In this document: in pieces, positions 1 through 11,800 of the stretch
Layout: every line of letters begins with the position of its first letter
Numbering within the stretch: position 1 is the stretch's first letter
Notes under the pieces: model-generated
What the model was told of the DNA's origin: nothing
The model's database searches: none
Seen by the model: only the letters and a program-made list of their open reading frames with translations
DNA from: Dryomyza anilis
Lineage: Eukaryota > Arthropoda > Insecta > Diptera > Dryomyzidae
Reading direction: 5' to 3'
Length of the DNA: 64,000 nucleotides
Assembly (NCBI GenBank): GCA_951804985.1
Contig: OX638131.1
Coordinates: 89,044,349-89,108,348 of the forward strand
Translations under genes and position numbers: made by a program

Positions 1-872
1 TTTGAAAAATTGAAAATCTTGTCATGCCAAAAGGGCGAATCTTTTCGTTTTAACTTAATAACTTTTTATTGGTATAAGATAAAATAGTGGTGTAAAGGCT
101 TTTTTTATTTGTTTTCAAAGCACCTATTGATCTGCATCATTATTTAAAAATTATTTTGCAAACATTTTTTCCTGCAAATAACAAATGGTAAATTAATGCT
201 TGACAAAATATTTTAAATTAATGATGCAGATCGATAAGTGCTTTAAAAACAAACCATAAATGCCTTTACATCACTATTTTATCTTGTACCATTAAAGAGT
301 TATAGCAAAAAATGAAAAGATTCGCCCTTTTGGCATGACAAGATTTTCAATTTTTTCCAATTTCTTCGTTTTTTTTGCTATAATTTTTTATTGGTGCAAG
401 ATATAATAGTGGTGTTGAGGTATTAATTGTTTGTTTTTAAAGCACCCATCACACTGCATCATTATTTAAAAATATTTTGCCAAACATTTTCTCCTGCTAA
501 TAACAAATGGCAAATTAATGTTTGACAAAATATTTTTAATTAATGATGCAGATCTATAGGTGCTTTAAAAACAAACAATTAATGCCTCCACATTACTATT
601 TTATTTTGCGCTAATAAAAAGTTATAACAAAAATATTTACGTTTTGATCAGGATATAGCCTCACAAAATCCGTATTTATAATTCAGTAGGTTGTCCAAAT
701 CTAAAGACATTTTATATACGTTATAATAATTGACAAATAAACTAAAATAACAGAAAAAATTAAAGAAAATATACATTTTTCAAATTTTTTAAGTACTTCA
801 AACTTTAAAATTTGATTTCCCAACATTTTTAAAAATGCACATTCGACCCTTTGGCATGACAGTGACGATATA
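1..872. mobile_element. Foldback element family F, copy 1 (left end outside window)
   Basis: Two nested palindromic units lie side by side. In the first, the text from about 1 to 170 returns as its reverse complement between about 180 and 355: GGGCGAATCTTTT near 35 against AAAAGATTCGCCC near 315, and CTGCATCATTATTT near 133 against AATTAATGATGCAG near 218. The second unit covers about 355-620. The right terminus near 835-870 (CACATTCG, then GGCATGACAGTGAC) matches the right end of the copy at 29,169-29,810. No coding potential is seen, so it is probably a non-autonomous DNA transposon. The superfamily is unknown because no clear target duplication is visible. Confidence 0.7.
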
Positions 873-959
873 ATTTTTGAAATTATTTTTTTTTTGTTTT
901 TGAGTTTGAGATCCCTTTTTTTTATTCTTTTCACATTGTGTATATTTTATATTTTTTTG

Positions 960-2128
960 TAGGTTTTTGTAATTGATTTTTATTTGTTTATCTAAATTGA
1001 GTTTTTATTTTAATTTATTTTTTCTTTATTTTAATTTAATTTTTTATTTGATTTTTATTTTAAAATAAAAGACAAAATTATTGTCATATTTTGCTTTTTT
1101 GTTTGTTTTGCGTATTGTATTTTTGTTTTAGGTTTCTTTTTATATAATACTAGTATTTTGTACCCGGGCTGCGCAACTGTTTTTTAAACCATTTTTTAAA
1201 GCAAAGCGGTAACAAAAAATTTGGTGAATAATTAAAAAATGCTGTTCTTAATTGAAATCAGTTTGGCTTTTGAGTTTTTGTTGAGTTTTGTTTAAATTTG
1301 TTTTCAGTATTTTTGTTGTTATTTTGTTGAGTTTTGTTTAAATTTGTTTTCAGTATTTTTGTTGTTATTTTGTTATTTCTTATTTCTTATTGCTGTTATC
1401 GCATTTTTTTGCTAGTGTTTACGCTTATTTTGTTTTAATTGTGTTTGTTTTTTTATGTTTTTATGTTTTTATATTTTTTTTTGTTTTAGGTTTTATTTAA
1501 TTTTTAGTCTATTGTCTATTTTATTATCTTCTATTCTTTAGATTTTTTTACTTTTTTTACATTTTTTGTTTGTTTCTTTCTGTTTTTAAAAATGACTTTG
1601 TTTTGATTTTGATTTTGTTTTTATTATGTTTATTTTTGCTTTTGTGTTTTTGATTTTACATTTTTCCTTTTGTTTTATAAATTTTTGCTTTTGCTTTTTC
1701 TTTTGTGTTTGTCTTTCTGCTTGCTTTTATTTTTGTGTTTTTATATTGCGTTTATTATTTTGTATTTATTTTTAAAATTATCTTTAAACTTTATTTATTC
1801 AATTTATTTAGTTTTTTAATTGTTTTGTTTTGCTGTTTGTTTTTAAATATTATTTTTTTGATTTTATTTTTGTATTCCTCCCCTTTTGTATTATTGTATT
1901 ACGCAATTTTTATCTGTTTAATTATATTTTTGAGTTTGTTTCTGTTTCTGTTTTTGATATTGACTTTGTGTTTAACTTTGTTTTTAGTACTTTGTCTTTT
2001 GCTTTTGTGTTTTTGATTTTGTATTATTCTTTTAGTTTTTAAATTTTGTTTTCTTTTTTTTGTTTGTTATTGTGTTTGCTTTCATTTTTATCGTTGCATA
2101 TTGCGTTCGTGATTTTGTTTTTATTTTT
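960..2128. repeat. T-rich low-complexity tract
   Basis: About 1.2 kb of T runs with TTTTGTTT and TTTTGATTTT words and very few C residues. One short exact duplication (TTGAGTTTTGTTTAAATTTG near 1,275 and 1,328) is visible. Open frames here encode only F/L/V/I strings and are composition artefacts. The tract resumes after 3,035, so family T probably inserted into it. Confidence 0.75.
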
Positions 2129-3034
2129 ATACCCTACACTAAGAGTGTAGGGTATAGCTCAGCAGTCCAGAGACTGGACTTGCATTCTGAAGGTCTCTGG
2201 TTCGAATCCCGGCTTGGGCGCTCGTGGTGATATTAACCACAAAATTGTAGGGAATAGATTTCACAGTACAATGGATATAGTCTGTCTGAGTGCTGTGGAT
2301 CTTAGTAGATATTCAAAAAAAAAAAAAAGAGTGAAAGGGTATATTCAGTTTGGTACGCCGTTTGTAACACCCAGAAGGAATCATCTCCGGTATGGAAAAG
2401 TATACATATTCTTGATTAGCTTGACCTCCTGAGTCGATTTAGCGATGTCCGTTAGTCCGTCTGTCTGTCTGTTGAAATCACGATTACAAAAAAACTAAAA
2501 GACCTAAATAAATGAAACTCCTAATTTAGATTACTTATGTATCTACGCTGTCTGTCAGTGAAAATGGGCATGATCAGTCCATTATGACCTGTGAACCGAC
2601 CACTTATGTTCAAATTTATCATCTATAACACATCTACTGGTGAATTTTACTATATACGTGTTCAGTTAACCTTTTTTTGGTCAAATATATATTGACTTCA
2701 TGCTCAAATACATGAAAATAATGTTCTCCCGCGAAACAACTTGTGGTTCCCAAAAAAAAAAAAATCACAATTCGGTGCACCTACTCATATGTAAATATGG
2801 GTATCAAATGAATGGACATTCTTCAGCGATTGAATGTTTGTAGTTATTTTCAGGATTCGTATACCCTGGTGACCCATATACAACTTTAAATGGTAACCAC
2901 ACATATGTGTAGGGTATTTATAGTCGGCTTATACCGACTATAATTTTTAATAATCCTAACTATTATAATAACACCGACTATAAAATGTCCCTACTTTAAA
3001 ATTTCCCATGTGATCTAACCTTTCCAACTGGTTT
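2129..3034 (+). mobile_element. Interspersed repeat family T, copy 1 (SINE inserted)
   Basis: It begins ATACCCTACACTAAGAGTG and ends near ATCTAACCTTTCCAACTGGTT. It is collinear, in opposite orientation, with 54,174-54,913: shared blocks include CAGTTTGGTACGCCG, CACCCAGAAGGAA, CTGAGTCGATTTAGCGATGTC, and a GTCTGTC run. The 3' part has GTGTAGGGTATTTATAGTCGG. No ORF or long terminal inverted repeat was found, so the class is unassigned. A SINE interrupts it near its 5' end. Confidence 0.7.
2148..2326 (+). mobile_element. tRNA-derived SINE family B, copy 1
   Basis: The head has an A-box-like TAGCTCAGCAGTCCAGA and a B-box GGTTCGAATCCC. The body runs through CTCGTGGTGATATTAACCAC to a poly(A) tail. 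It is flanked by AAGAGTG at 2,141-2,147 and again at 2,327-2,333, and the family-T sequence joins correctly when the insert is removed. The head lacks about 13 bp that are present in the 47-kb copy. It is not a tRNA gene, since the tRNA 3' end runs straight into SINE body. Confidence 0.75.
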
Positions 3035-5120
3035 AAATTATATTTTGATTTTATTTATTCATTTAATCTCTTTTTTGCTGTTTGTTTTCAATTTTTATTT
3101 AATATTTTTTTTGATTTGATTTCGTATTTGATTTTATTTTGTGTATTATGCCCCTTTTGTATTATTATGTCTTTCTTTCTTTCCTTTTATTGCGTATTTA
3201 ATTAATATCTATTTTTGATATTGATATTAAGTTTGTGTTTGATTTTGTTTTTACTATTTTTCTTTTGTGTTTGTTCCTGCTTTTGTCTCTCTATATTGAG
3301 TTCATGATTTTGTATTTATTTTCATAAATTATATTTTGATTTTAATTACTGATTTGATTTGGTTTATTTGTTTGTATTTTTTTACTGTTTGTTTTTAAAT
3401 TCTATTGAATAGTTTTTTTTTTTTTTGATTTTGTAATTGATTTAGATTTTTTTTGTTGTATGCATTGCGCTCCATTGATCATTACAGCCCATATAAATAG
3501 CATGCAATACGAGATGTCGTGATTTAGATTTTTCGATATTTACAGAGTTATTTTTTTTGTAATTTATTTCATTATTTTTTTTTAATGAACTGCCTAACTG
3601 CGCCCACACATTTTCAAATGCAATGCATTTGACATTTCTAATTCCATACATAACGAAGCTGCAAATAAATTAAATGTGTTACCAATTAAAGTTGAAGTAT
3701 ACGTGTGAAAAATATATGTTTTGTATATTAATGAATAAAAATAGCAACCTAAACACTTTAATATGTAGACATTGTGCTGTAAACACTAAATGCTTAACTG
3801 AATTTTTATTAAAAACCAAAAAAAAAAATAAGAAAAAAGATTTACTTTAGCAAATAATATGTGTAAATTACAGCAAAATACTGACAAAAATGCAACTGTT
3901 TTTTTAAGTAGTTATTTTAATTACAATTTATGTTTTACAAAACCTTTGCGCTCAACTGACCCCATAGTTCAATGTATATAATAAATTTAAAGCATTTAGT
4001 AGTTCTTTTTTTATGTGTTTTAAATGTTTGTTTTGCATAATTTTAGTTAATTTGACACTGTTAACACTTTAAGTTCGCCTGATTTATGTTATTTTTGCGT
4101 GTCAGCTGAGTTTAATTTTTTTTATATTTTTTTTTTACATTTTCTTTTAAGTGATTTTTTGCGCTTAAGTCAAAGCATTGTTTGTGATTTTTATTGGTTA
4201 AAATATATTTATTTTATTTTTATAGTTAGTCATATTCTGGCTTATAGTATAGCGTTTTATTTTATTTTTGGTTTTTTGTTGTTTGCATTTCACTACTTTT
4301 GCTTTTTTCTATACATATACATAATATTTTTCAAGGTCATTTGTCGGTTTGCTGTGCATGCTTTGTACATATTTTTGTTTATTGCATTTTTAATATATTT
4401 TATTTACACTGAGTGCCTGAGTGCATTCGTCTCTATAGTGAATAAAGCAAATGAGGAAATTACAAACAAAAGACTTAAGCAACGAACTTCTTCGAACGGC
4501 GTTGTTTGGCACAATTAAATATTTGTTGGGTTTTTTTTTGCGTTAAACGATGCAACATGATGAATATGTTTTAAAAATGAATATTATAAAATTGAATATA
4601 AAATATTTAAAAAAAAATATATATTTCTCTTATTAATTAAATCATTATTTTAAATTTAATTTTATAGACTTTAATTTATATAAATCACACTTATTAATAT
4701 GTGTATATTGTATATATAAAATATAATTTTTAGATTATTTCGAGAAATCGAACAAAAGTTTATTCAGTTCAAAAGAAAAATAAAAAAAAATCATTTGCAT
4801 TTTCATCTTTTTTGCATATTCCCCATTTATTTGCAATTCAAATTTTTGAATACAACTCTTGAGTCTGTAGAGTCATCGTTAAAATATTCCTTAATATCGT
4901 ATTTTTTGGATCTTCCCAAATTCAACATTGACTTTATTAATGATCTCACCATCTCAAACCGTATGTTACACCGAATTTATTTTTGTATTTATATTGGAAT
5001 TTCTCCTGGCTTACATCACTTGTTTATAGATTTTAATTAAAGAGTTATAAATTTCTTTATCGAATTTTTGTAAAATATGAAATTGTGTTGTCTAATAAAT
5101 ATTTTGAATTTCATTTTTAA
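3035..5120. other. Gene-free AT-rich stretch
   Basis: The first 400 bp resume the T-rich tract. A 139-codon frame at 4,099-4,518 (+) is a run of aromatic and aliphatic residues expected from T-rich DNA and is not supported. I see no exon, RNA gene or organised repeat in the rest. Confidence 0.5.
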
Positions 5121-5124
5121 AATC

Positions 5125-5282
5125 ATACAAAAAAATAAAATATAGATCCATTTATGATCCATTAAACGCAGTTTAAACAAGGTATAATTTTATGACTATA
5201 GATAAAATTATACCTTGTTTAAACTGCGTTTAATTTGAAAAAGTGCCTCATAAATGGTCTATATTTTAATTTTTTAATACAA
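5125..5282. repeat. Long palindrome with 33-bp perfect core arms
   Basis: Positions 5,161-5,193 and 5,202-5,234 are perfect reverse complements (ATTAAACGCAGTTTAAAC continuing to ATAATTTTAT) with an 8-base loop. Outer arms ATAGATCCATTTATGA and TCATAAATGGTCTAT extend it imperfectly to about 155 bp. It looks like a small foldback MITE; no second copy is seen in the window. Confidence 0.8.
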
Positions 5283-5374
5283 ATATTTTTATTTATTTTT
5301 AACTGATCTATGTAAAATTTAAAAAAATCTACAATTTATATTAAAAACGTTTTAAAAATGTGAAAAAATTTAAA

Positions 5375-5711
5375 CCCAGTATACCATTCATTTCGATATT
5401 GGTACGAGATCAATTCGAGAGAAGAATTCACACGATAGCTTGTACCGATATCGAACGTCAAATTGGAGCAACATGATAAGTAAATATCGATGCGTTTTCT
5501 CGGAGTTTTATTGAAATCTGAATGATATCGTTGAAAAAAATGATCAAAGTTTGAGATTGCTTCGAAAAATATTTCATATTGTCAAAGAATTTGAATGTAC
5601 GAGAAATTTTAAAAATATTAACAGAAAAAGCTAGGAGATCGAACTTTTATTATCAAAGTTGTTCGAGAAAATATCGAGGTATCGGAGGTCTCCGAGACAT
5701 GCCAGACTGGG
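5375..5711 (+). mobile_element. Small TIR element, CCCAGT family, copy 1
   Basis: The ends are CCCAGTATACCA and TGCCAGACTGGG, a short inverted repeat. The body has many GATATCG and TCGAGA words and carries GTCTCCGAGACATG near its right end. The same body lies in reverse at 48,177-48,562 and partially at 30,038-30,240. It is non-coding, a MITE-like DNA element. Confidence 0.65.
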
Positions 5712-5939
5712 AATTTTAAAATGGCACTGAAAAACTGGAATTTAGTCATCAATCAATATCTTATCAATATTATAAACTACTGTTTTATTACATTAATTCT
5801 TGGATAACACTTCAAAGAATTTAGAATATAAAACAATTCCTCTAAAAAAGGACATTATAGAATTAAAACATTATAGAATTTTAAGGAAAACATTTTTCAG
5901 GAGTTATTATTTTACTTTCAATTTTATTTCTAACAATAC

Positions 5940-7700
5940 CAAACGAATCTTCTCCAAGAAAAAAATCCATGAAGAATACTTATTCAAGATTTATTCTAGA
6001 GACAATCATCTACAAAAAAAATGTATTCATGAATAATTCTTCTCTCGAAAATTCGTTTCCGAAAATTCATCACCGACAATTCTTCCTTGATAATTATTAT
6101 CTGCACGCTGCAAAAAAATGGCTTTTCCAAACATAATTTTACAAGCATTGGAGCTTTATGCAAACAAAACTATTATTTCATTGCCAAACATTAATAACAG
6201 CTAAACATATTTTTGTTTTCGTTGAATCATATTTATGTTCAGAATGAATAATTTTCGGCGTTTTTGCAAACATAATTATGTTTGAATGTGAAAACATTTT
6301 ATTTACAATTAAAAATATTTATGTTTACATTAAATTTTAATGTAAAAAAGTAAATTTAGTGCTAATAACTTCTTTACACAATATTAATTTTTTCCCGTTT
6401 AAAGCAATTTATGTTTAAATATAATTTATGTTTAAGTAGCCGCGGTAGCTCAGTGATTAGTGCGTTGGACTGCGAGTCGAAAGGTCCCCGGTTCAAGCCT
6501 GGACTGGGGCTAACAACATCTTTTCATAGAAAACATTTTTCTATACCGCGCTACCTCTCGTCAGTAAATGGCAAACCTACAGAAGTAAAACCATTGCCTA
6601 TGAAAAGCTCTCTCCCGCCGTTCGGATTTGGCAATAAACTGTAGGGTACAAATATAACACGCACAGCTCAAAATGGTGAGAGAGCTCGGCCGAAGTTCTG
6701 TACAGGACTGTAGCGCCAAACTATTATTATTATTATGTTTAAATATCGTATAATAATATTTCAATCTGAACAAAATAATTATACAATTCAATTATAATGT
6801 AATTAGATTTTACTCCTAATATTTATATGGTGATTTCGAATTACGTTATAATTACATTCAAACATAGTCAAACAAATCTTTTCTATACGTGTGGTTGTTC
6901 ATCCTCGATAAAATTCTTCGCAGCACAATTTTCCAGAAGACAGTTCTTCCCTCACAATTCTTGCACGATTAATTCTACTCCGATACAATTCTTCCCCGGT
7001 CAATTTTTCAACGGACAATATTTTCTCGGACAATTCTTCCTCGAACAATTCTCTCCCAAACATAACTGAAGATAATTCTTACTCAAACATGACGAGACAT
7101 TTTTTTCAGGACAACCGTTTCCCGACATCATTCATCCCGATAAGTCTTACACGATCTCTATTCATCGGACAGTTATCACCCAGTACAATTATTGCCCCTG
7201 ACAATTCAAACTCGATATTTCCTGACGCTAGAATTGCTCTTATTCTTCCCCGCGACAATTTTACTACCGACATTTATTATTAGCAAGAAACCTATTTTTT
7301 GACATATTTTTTCTCGGACAAGATAATTGTCCTGACAATTTTTCTCTGGTTAATTCTTCCATGTTCTTTTTTTTATGATTATTACCCCTGAGATAATTCT
7401 TCCTCGGATACATCTTTTCCGTACGTGTCTCCCTAAGAAATTCACTGAAAATTCTTCTCCAAGACATTTAATCTTCGATAATTATTGCCGTCCAATATTT
7501 CTTTGATAATTTTTCCCAGAATTTTTTAACCCAGAACCATTCTTCACTTATTATTTTTCTTTGGACATTTTTTCTTGATAGTACTTGTGTATTTTTGTTT
7601 ATTACATTTATGTCTAACACTATTCATTCGGTAAAAAATTATTTCACGGAAAAATTATTTCGGACAATAGTTTCTTGAAAGAAAGATCTTTCTATCGGAT
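5940..7700. repeat. Degenerate minisatellite, ACAATTCTTCC motif
   Basis: Variants of a roughly 15-20 bp unit (CGGACAATTCTTCC, CCGACAATTCTTCC, GATAATTCTTCC) recur irregularly across the stretch, densest at 6,890-7,480, and are interrupted by a SINE at 6,436-6,732. Short frames in it are products of the repeat. Confidence 0.55.
6436..6732 (+). mobile_element. tRNA-derived SINE family A, copy 1
   Basis: The head GTAGCCGCGGTAGCTCAGTG carries an A box, and GGTTCAAGCC is the B box. The conserved body includes CTATACCGCGCTACCTCTCG and CGCCGTTCGGATT, and the tail is (ATT)n. TTATGTTTAA flanks it at 6,426-6,435 and 6,733-6,742, a 10-bp target duplication. Further copies start at 32,460, 34,486 and 36,445, all in the same orientation. 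Confidence 0.85.
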
Positions 7701-8600
7701 AAAAATTATCTGTATAATAATTCAACAATCCCATTCAATTGCATACTAAGTCGACATATCACTGTTCTAGTATTATTCCATTTTTTGGATTTTGAATATC
7801 AGAATTTATTTCCAATCAAATTTTTGTCCCATCCAAAGTTAAAATCAAAAATGTACTTAGCATACATAAAACTCTTTTAAAAACTTATAAGCCAAATTGG
7901 CCATAGTAAAAAAAGAAAATTTATATATAAATTTTAATTAAAATCCGAAAATTGCAAAGGCTTCTTAGAATATTACAAAATTAAAAAATGTTTAAGTAAA
8001 AATTTACTTAGTTTACTATGTTCAATTTGGAATGGGAACGAGTCGAATCGTCCATATATAAATTTAACACGGAAGAACATTATTTTTTTTCTTTATGGAT
8101 AACTACATTCGTTAAAAATAATAAATTTAGAAGCATTGTTTCCTTAAATATTAATACTAAATACTAATTTAGATTTTTTGAAGACATTTAAATTTTTAAC
8201 ATATTTTGTGCGATTCCTAACGTATGAAACAAATATTTTATTTAAATAAACCATGCTCTATGAACATAAAATATGTAATTAATAAATATTACATGTCTTC
8301 TTCAGTTTAACTCTAAATTTAACTTTTTTTGACGTTTCTGTTTTACTTTTTCGGTTATTGGATTTTCTGTCACGTTTGACATTGAATTTGCGTTGAAATT
8401 TACATATTTTTGTCATTGTCATAAAGTTTGAAACCAATAACACCTATATTTTGATACCCTGCTGCAGTTGTGAATAATAAATAATGTGATTTTTTTAAAT
8501 AAATTCAGATTGCTAAAATATTAAACGATAACTTGGATAACTCAACGGATGTTTGTATTATTTTAAGCAATACCAATATATCATTCATTAAATACATTTA
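7701..8600. other. No recognisable feature
   Basis: AT-rich unique-looking DNA downstream of gene A. I see no frame, tandem array or inverted repeat that I can support. Confidence 0.5.
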
Positions 8601-8647
8601 TTTTGGTTTTTATTTAACTTTTTCGAGTATTATAAAAATGTATTTAT

Positions 8648-8802
8648 TTATTTATTTTTGATTAAAACATCATATGGTACCGCTGAGAATGTGTTATTGA
8701 TGACATCAATCAACAGGGGTCCCCAGTATTGACGCGTCTCTGGCAACATGATGCGATAGATGTCGCGCCAATATTGATTGGCAACATTTAACACAATTTC
8801 AT
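8648..8802 (-). CDS. Gene A exon 4
   Basis: 155 bp; acceptor TTATTATAG|ATGAAATTG after a 59-bp intron. It encodes the C-terminal helix segment (NQYWRDIYRIMLPE) and ends at TAA 8,650-8,648. Overlapping AATAAA words follow the stop at once, so polyadenylation may be close. Confidence 0.9.
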
Positions 8803-11800
8803 CTATAATAAAAAAATGTATATTAAAATAAAATTTTTAATAAATTTAATTTATCACTCACTCAATTGTGGATCCGGAATAATGCCCGTGGCATTGACGC
8901 TCATATTTTCGATTTCGGGATTTACATCGATCTTGGTGACGCGTATAAATTGATGTCCGTCTTTTTCATATATTTTTCCATGTGTCATTAGTTTCATGGT
9001 CATTTTGTCTGTAGATGGAAAAATCATATAATAAAATTAAATAAAAAAAAAATTATTAAAAAAAAATTAAAAAATATAAATCAAAATATCTATAAATCAG
9101 TAAATCATTAGATCAATAGATCAATAAATCAATAAATCAATAAATCAATAAATCAATAAATCAATAAATCAATAAATCAATAAATCAATAAATCAATAAA
9201 TCAATAAATCAAAAAATCATAAATCATAAATCAATAAATCAATAAATCAATAAATCAATAAATCAATAAATCAATAAATTAATAAATCAATAAATCAATA
9301 AATCAATAAATCAATAAATCAATAATTCAATAAATCAATAAATCAATAAATCAATAAATCAATAAATCAATAAATCAATAAATCAATAAATCAATAAATC
9401 AATAAATCAATAAATCAATAAATCAATAAATCAATAAATCAATAAATCAATAAATCAATAAATCAATAAATCAATAAATCAATAAATCAATAAATCAATA
9501 AATCAATAAATCAATAAATCAATAAATCAATAAATCAATAAATCAATAAATTAATAAATCAATAAATCAATAAATCAATAAATCAATAAATTAATAAATC
9601 AATAAATCAATATAGGGAAAAATAATAAAAATGTTTATATATATATAAAAATTCAAACTTCATCTACAAAACTCACTCAACGTCACATTGAAACCGCCAC
9701 GCGGTCTAATTTTCACATTATTCAGTGAAATATCCGCTTTGTAGTTGCCCAAAATATAAAGATTCGGCACTTCGGTCGACATTGTGAAATTCACTTGATC
9801 ATCTTCTAGTATATTAAAGTTCACATCAAGTACTTTTGTATTAGACAAGCCATAGACCAGTGCCTTTTTCATTGTAATACGTCCACTAACCGGTCCATTT
9901 GTATATTCGAAGGCAGTACGATTCAAGACAAACGGATCAATTGCGGGCACTTTTAGATCCTTGTTGCCATCCTTAAGACGTGGCAACATTATCTCGAATG
10001 CCTTTTTTATGCAATCATTTAGATTGCTATCCTTTTGCTGACATGTCGGTATATCATCAGCTATATTATATTTAAAATTCAAATTAATAAATGTTTTAAT
10101 GTATCTCATAAAATGTGGAAATGTTTTATAATTAATATAATTTATTGCTATGCTTTGTATTAAGATTTAATTGGACTTTTAATTGCATTTGTCATTTTAG
10201 CACTTATATCATGTTTTAAGTTCAAACAGCTGTGACAAACAAGTTTTTCGTATTTAATACATTTAAAACATTTATTTAAGGTCAGCTCGTGTAGCGAGAA
10301 AATGCCATTAAAACAATGCTAAGGTCTTTGCATTGAAAGAAAAACTAATACTTGGTGCATAAATTGGGAAATACACAATTTGTCTAATTGTTGGCGTGTA
10401 TTTTGTATGTTTTCAACGTTTTTTTCCCTTCAATGAATTTAATTGTTTAAATCTCTGCTTAAACAACACATTTTTAGATATTGCATAATTGCAGTAGAAA
10501 CATTTTAAAATATGACCTTCTAAGTGACTTCCAAACATTGTTAATTGCAGGCAATTATGCTTGAATCATAAAATTTTAAACCAACATTTTTTAATTCTTA
10601 CTATTACCTAATGGGGTATATAATTTATCATCATTTACTATATCGTCTCTTATACTACAATTTTTACAAAAATATCTATAGAAATTAAATCATAAATTTT
10701 ATAAATTTGAATATCAATATTTTAAAACTATTGGCAGATTTTGAACTGCAGGTGTATCTAATTTATAACTATATATGCTTCTCTTTTTACTCATTGATTA
10801 TTATAATTGTCATAAGATTTACGTAAAAAATTTAAGTAATGTAGTAATGCAAAAATGCAAGAACAAGAAGTGGATTTGTCAGTCTTGTTCTTGCATCGAG
10901 AGGTCGATCTTGTGCTTGCCACGAAAGTCTTGCATTTCGTGCAAATTCATAAAGTCAGATATTGTTATACGAAACGAAATTAGCCGAAACTTTTTCGTAT
11001 CATTTGGAAATGTTTTTAGTCTAAAAAAAAATAATAATTTAATTTTAAAAAATTTACAAAAGTTTACATGTCGTACTCTGAATATCAGTAATTGTAATAA
11101 TGAAAACAAAATTAGATTTTATAAAAAAATTATAATTTATTAAAAATACTTCCACTTTTTAATTATAATTAATGATTAATAACCTCATAACCTGAAGATT
11201 TTAATAATTTATTCTACTCTAATTGATTTTGAATGCAATTAGAAATAAAAGGGTAATTTATATTCTAATAAATTGCAGTAAATGTTGTAAATTTGTTCGG
11301 TTTGTTAATATTGTTACTTCCAACGGTATAATTCCATCATTAATTAATATAATTTTGTGCACACAGACTAATTATACTTTTGTAAATATAATTGTAAAAT
11401 CTCTAATTACATTTATTGTTCATATTTCATTTACACAGTCATTTATAATAGTTCTATGATCGTTTAAGTCAAGACTAAGTTACAATGTTTATAAACAGAC
11501 TGTAAAACCAACATTGTATATGTTTAATATAAATAAAAATGATATTTTTTAAATGTTAGAAATATGTTTGTTTAAAAATATCAATACAAAATTGTTTCTA
11601 CCATCAAATTGAAATATCTCAAATAGTCAACGCATTGCAAATCCTCATTTTATATAAAATATCAAACAATTCTTTGTTATAAACGAATTTTTACACTTTT
11701 AGAAGTTTAAAATATCAAATATCACAACAAAAATAAACATTAATAAAATATCAAATCCTGCACATATTTAAATATTTCTTTGTTATTAAAAAATTACTCG

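Noticed and set aside
1705..2016. 103-codon F/L/V-rich open frame (+)
   Set aside because: Inside a low-complexity T-rich tract.
4099..4518. 139-codon hydrophobic open frame (+)
   Set aside because: Composition follows from T-rich DNA; no domain, no splice or promoter context.
6436..6510. tRNA gene suggested by A and B boxes (also at 2,150, 32,460, 34,486, 36,445 and 47,110)
   Set aside because: Every case continues into a shared SINE body with a tail and most show target duplications; the stems also do not fold into a good tRNA.
10775..11143. 122-codon Cys/Lys-rich open frame (+) in gene A intron 1
   Set aside because: Partly created by an inverted repeat, no recognisable domain, antisense to an intron.
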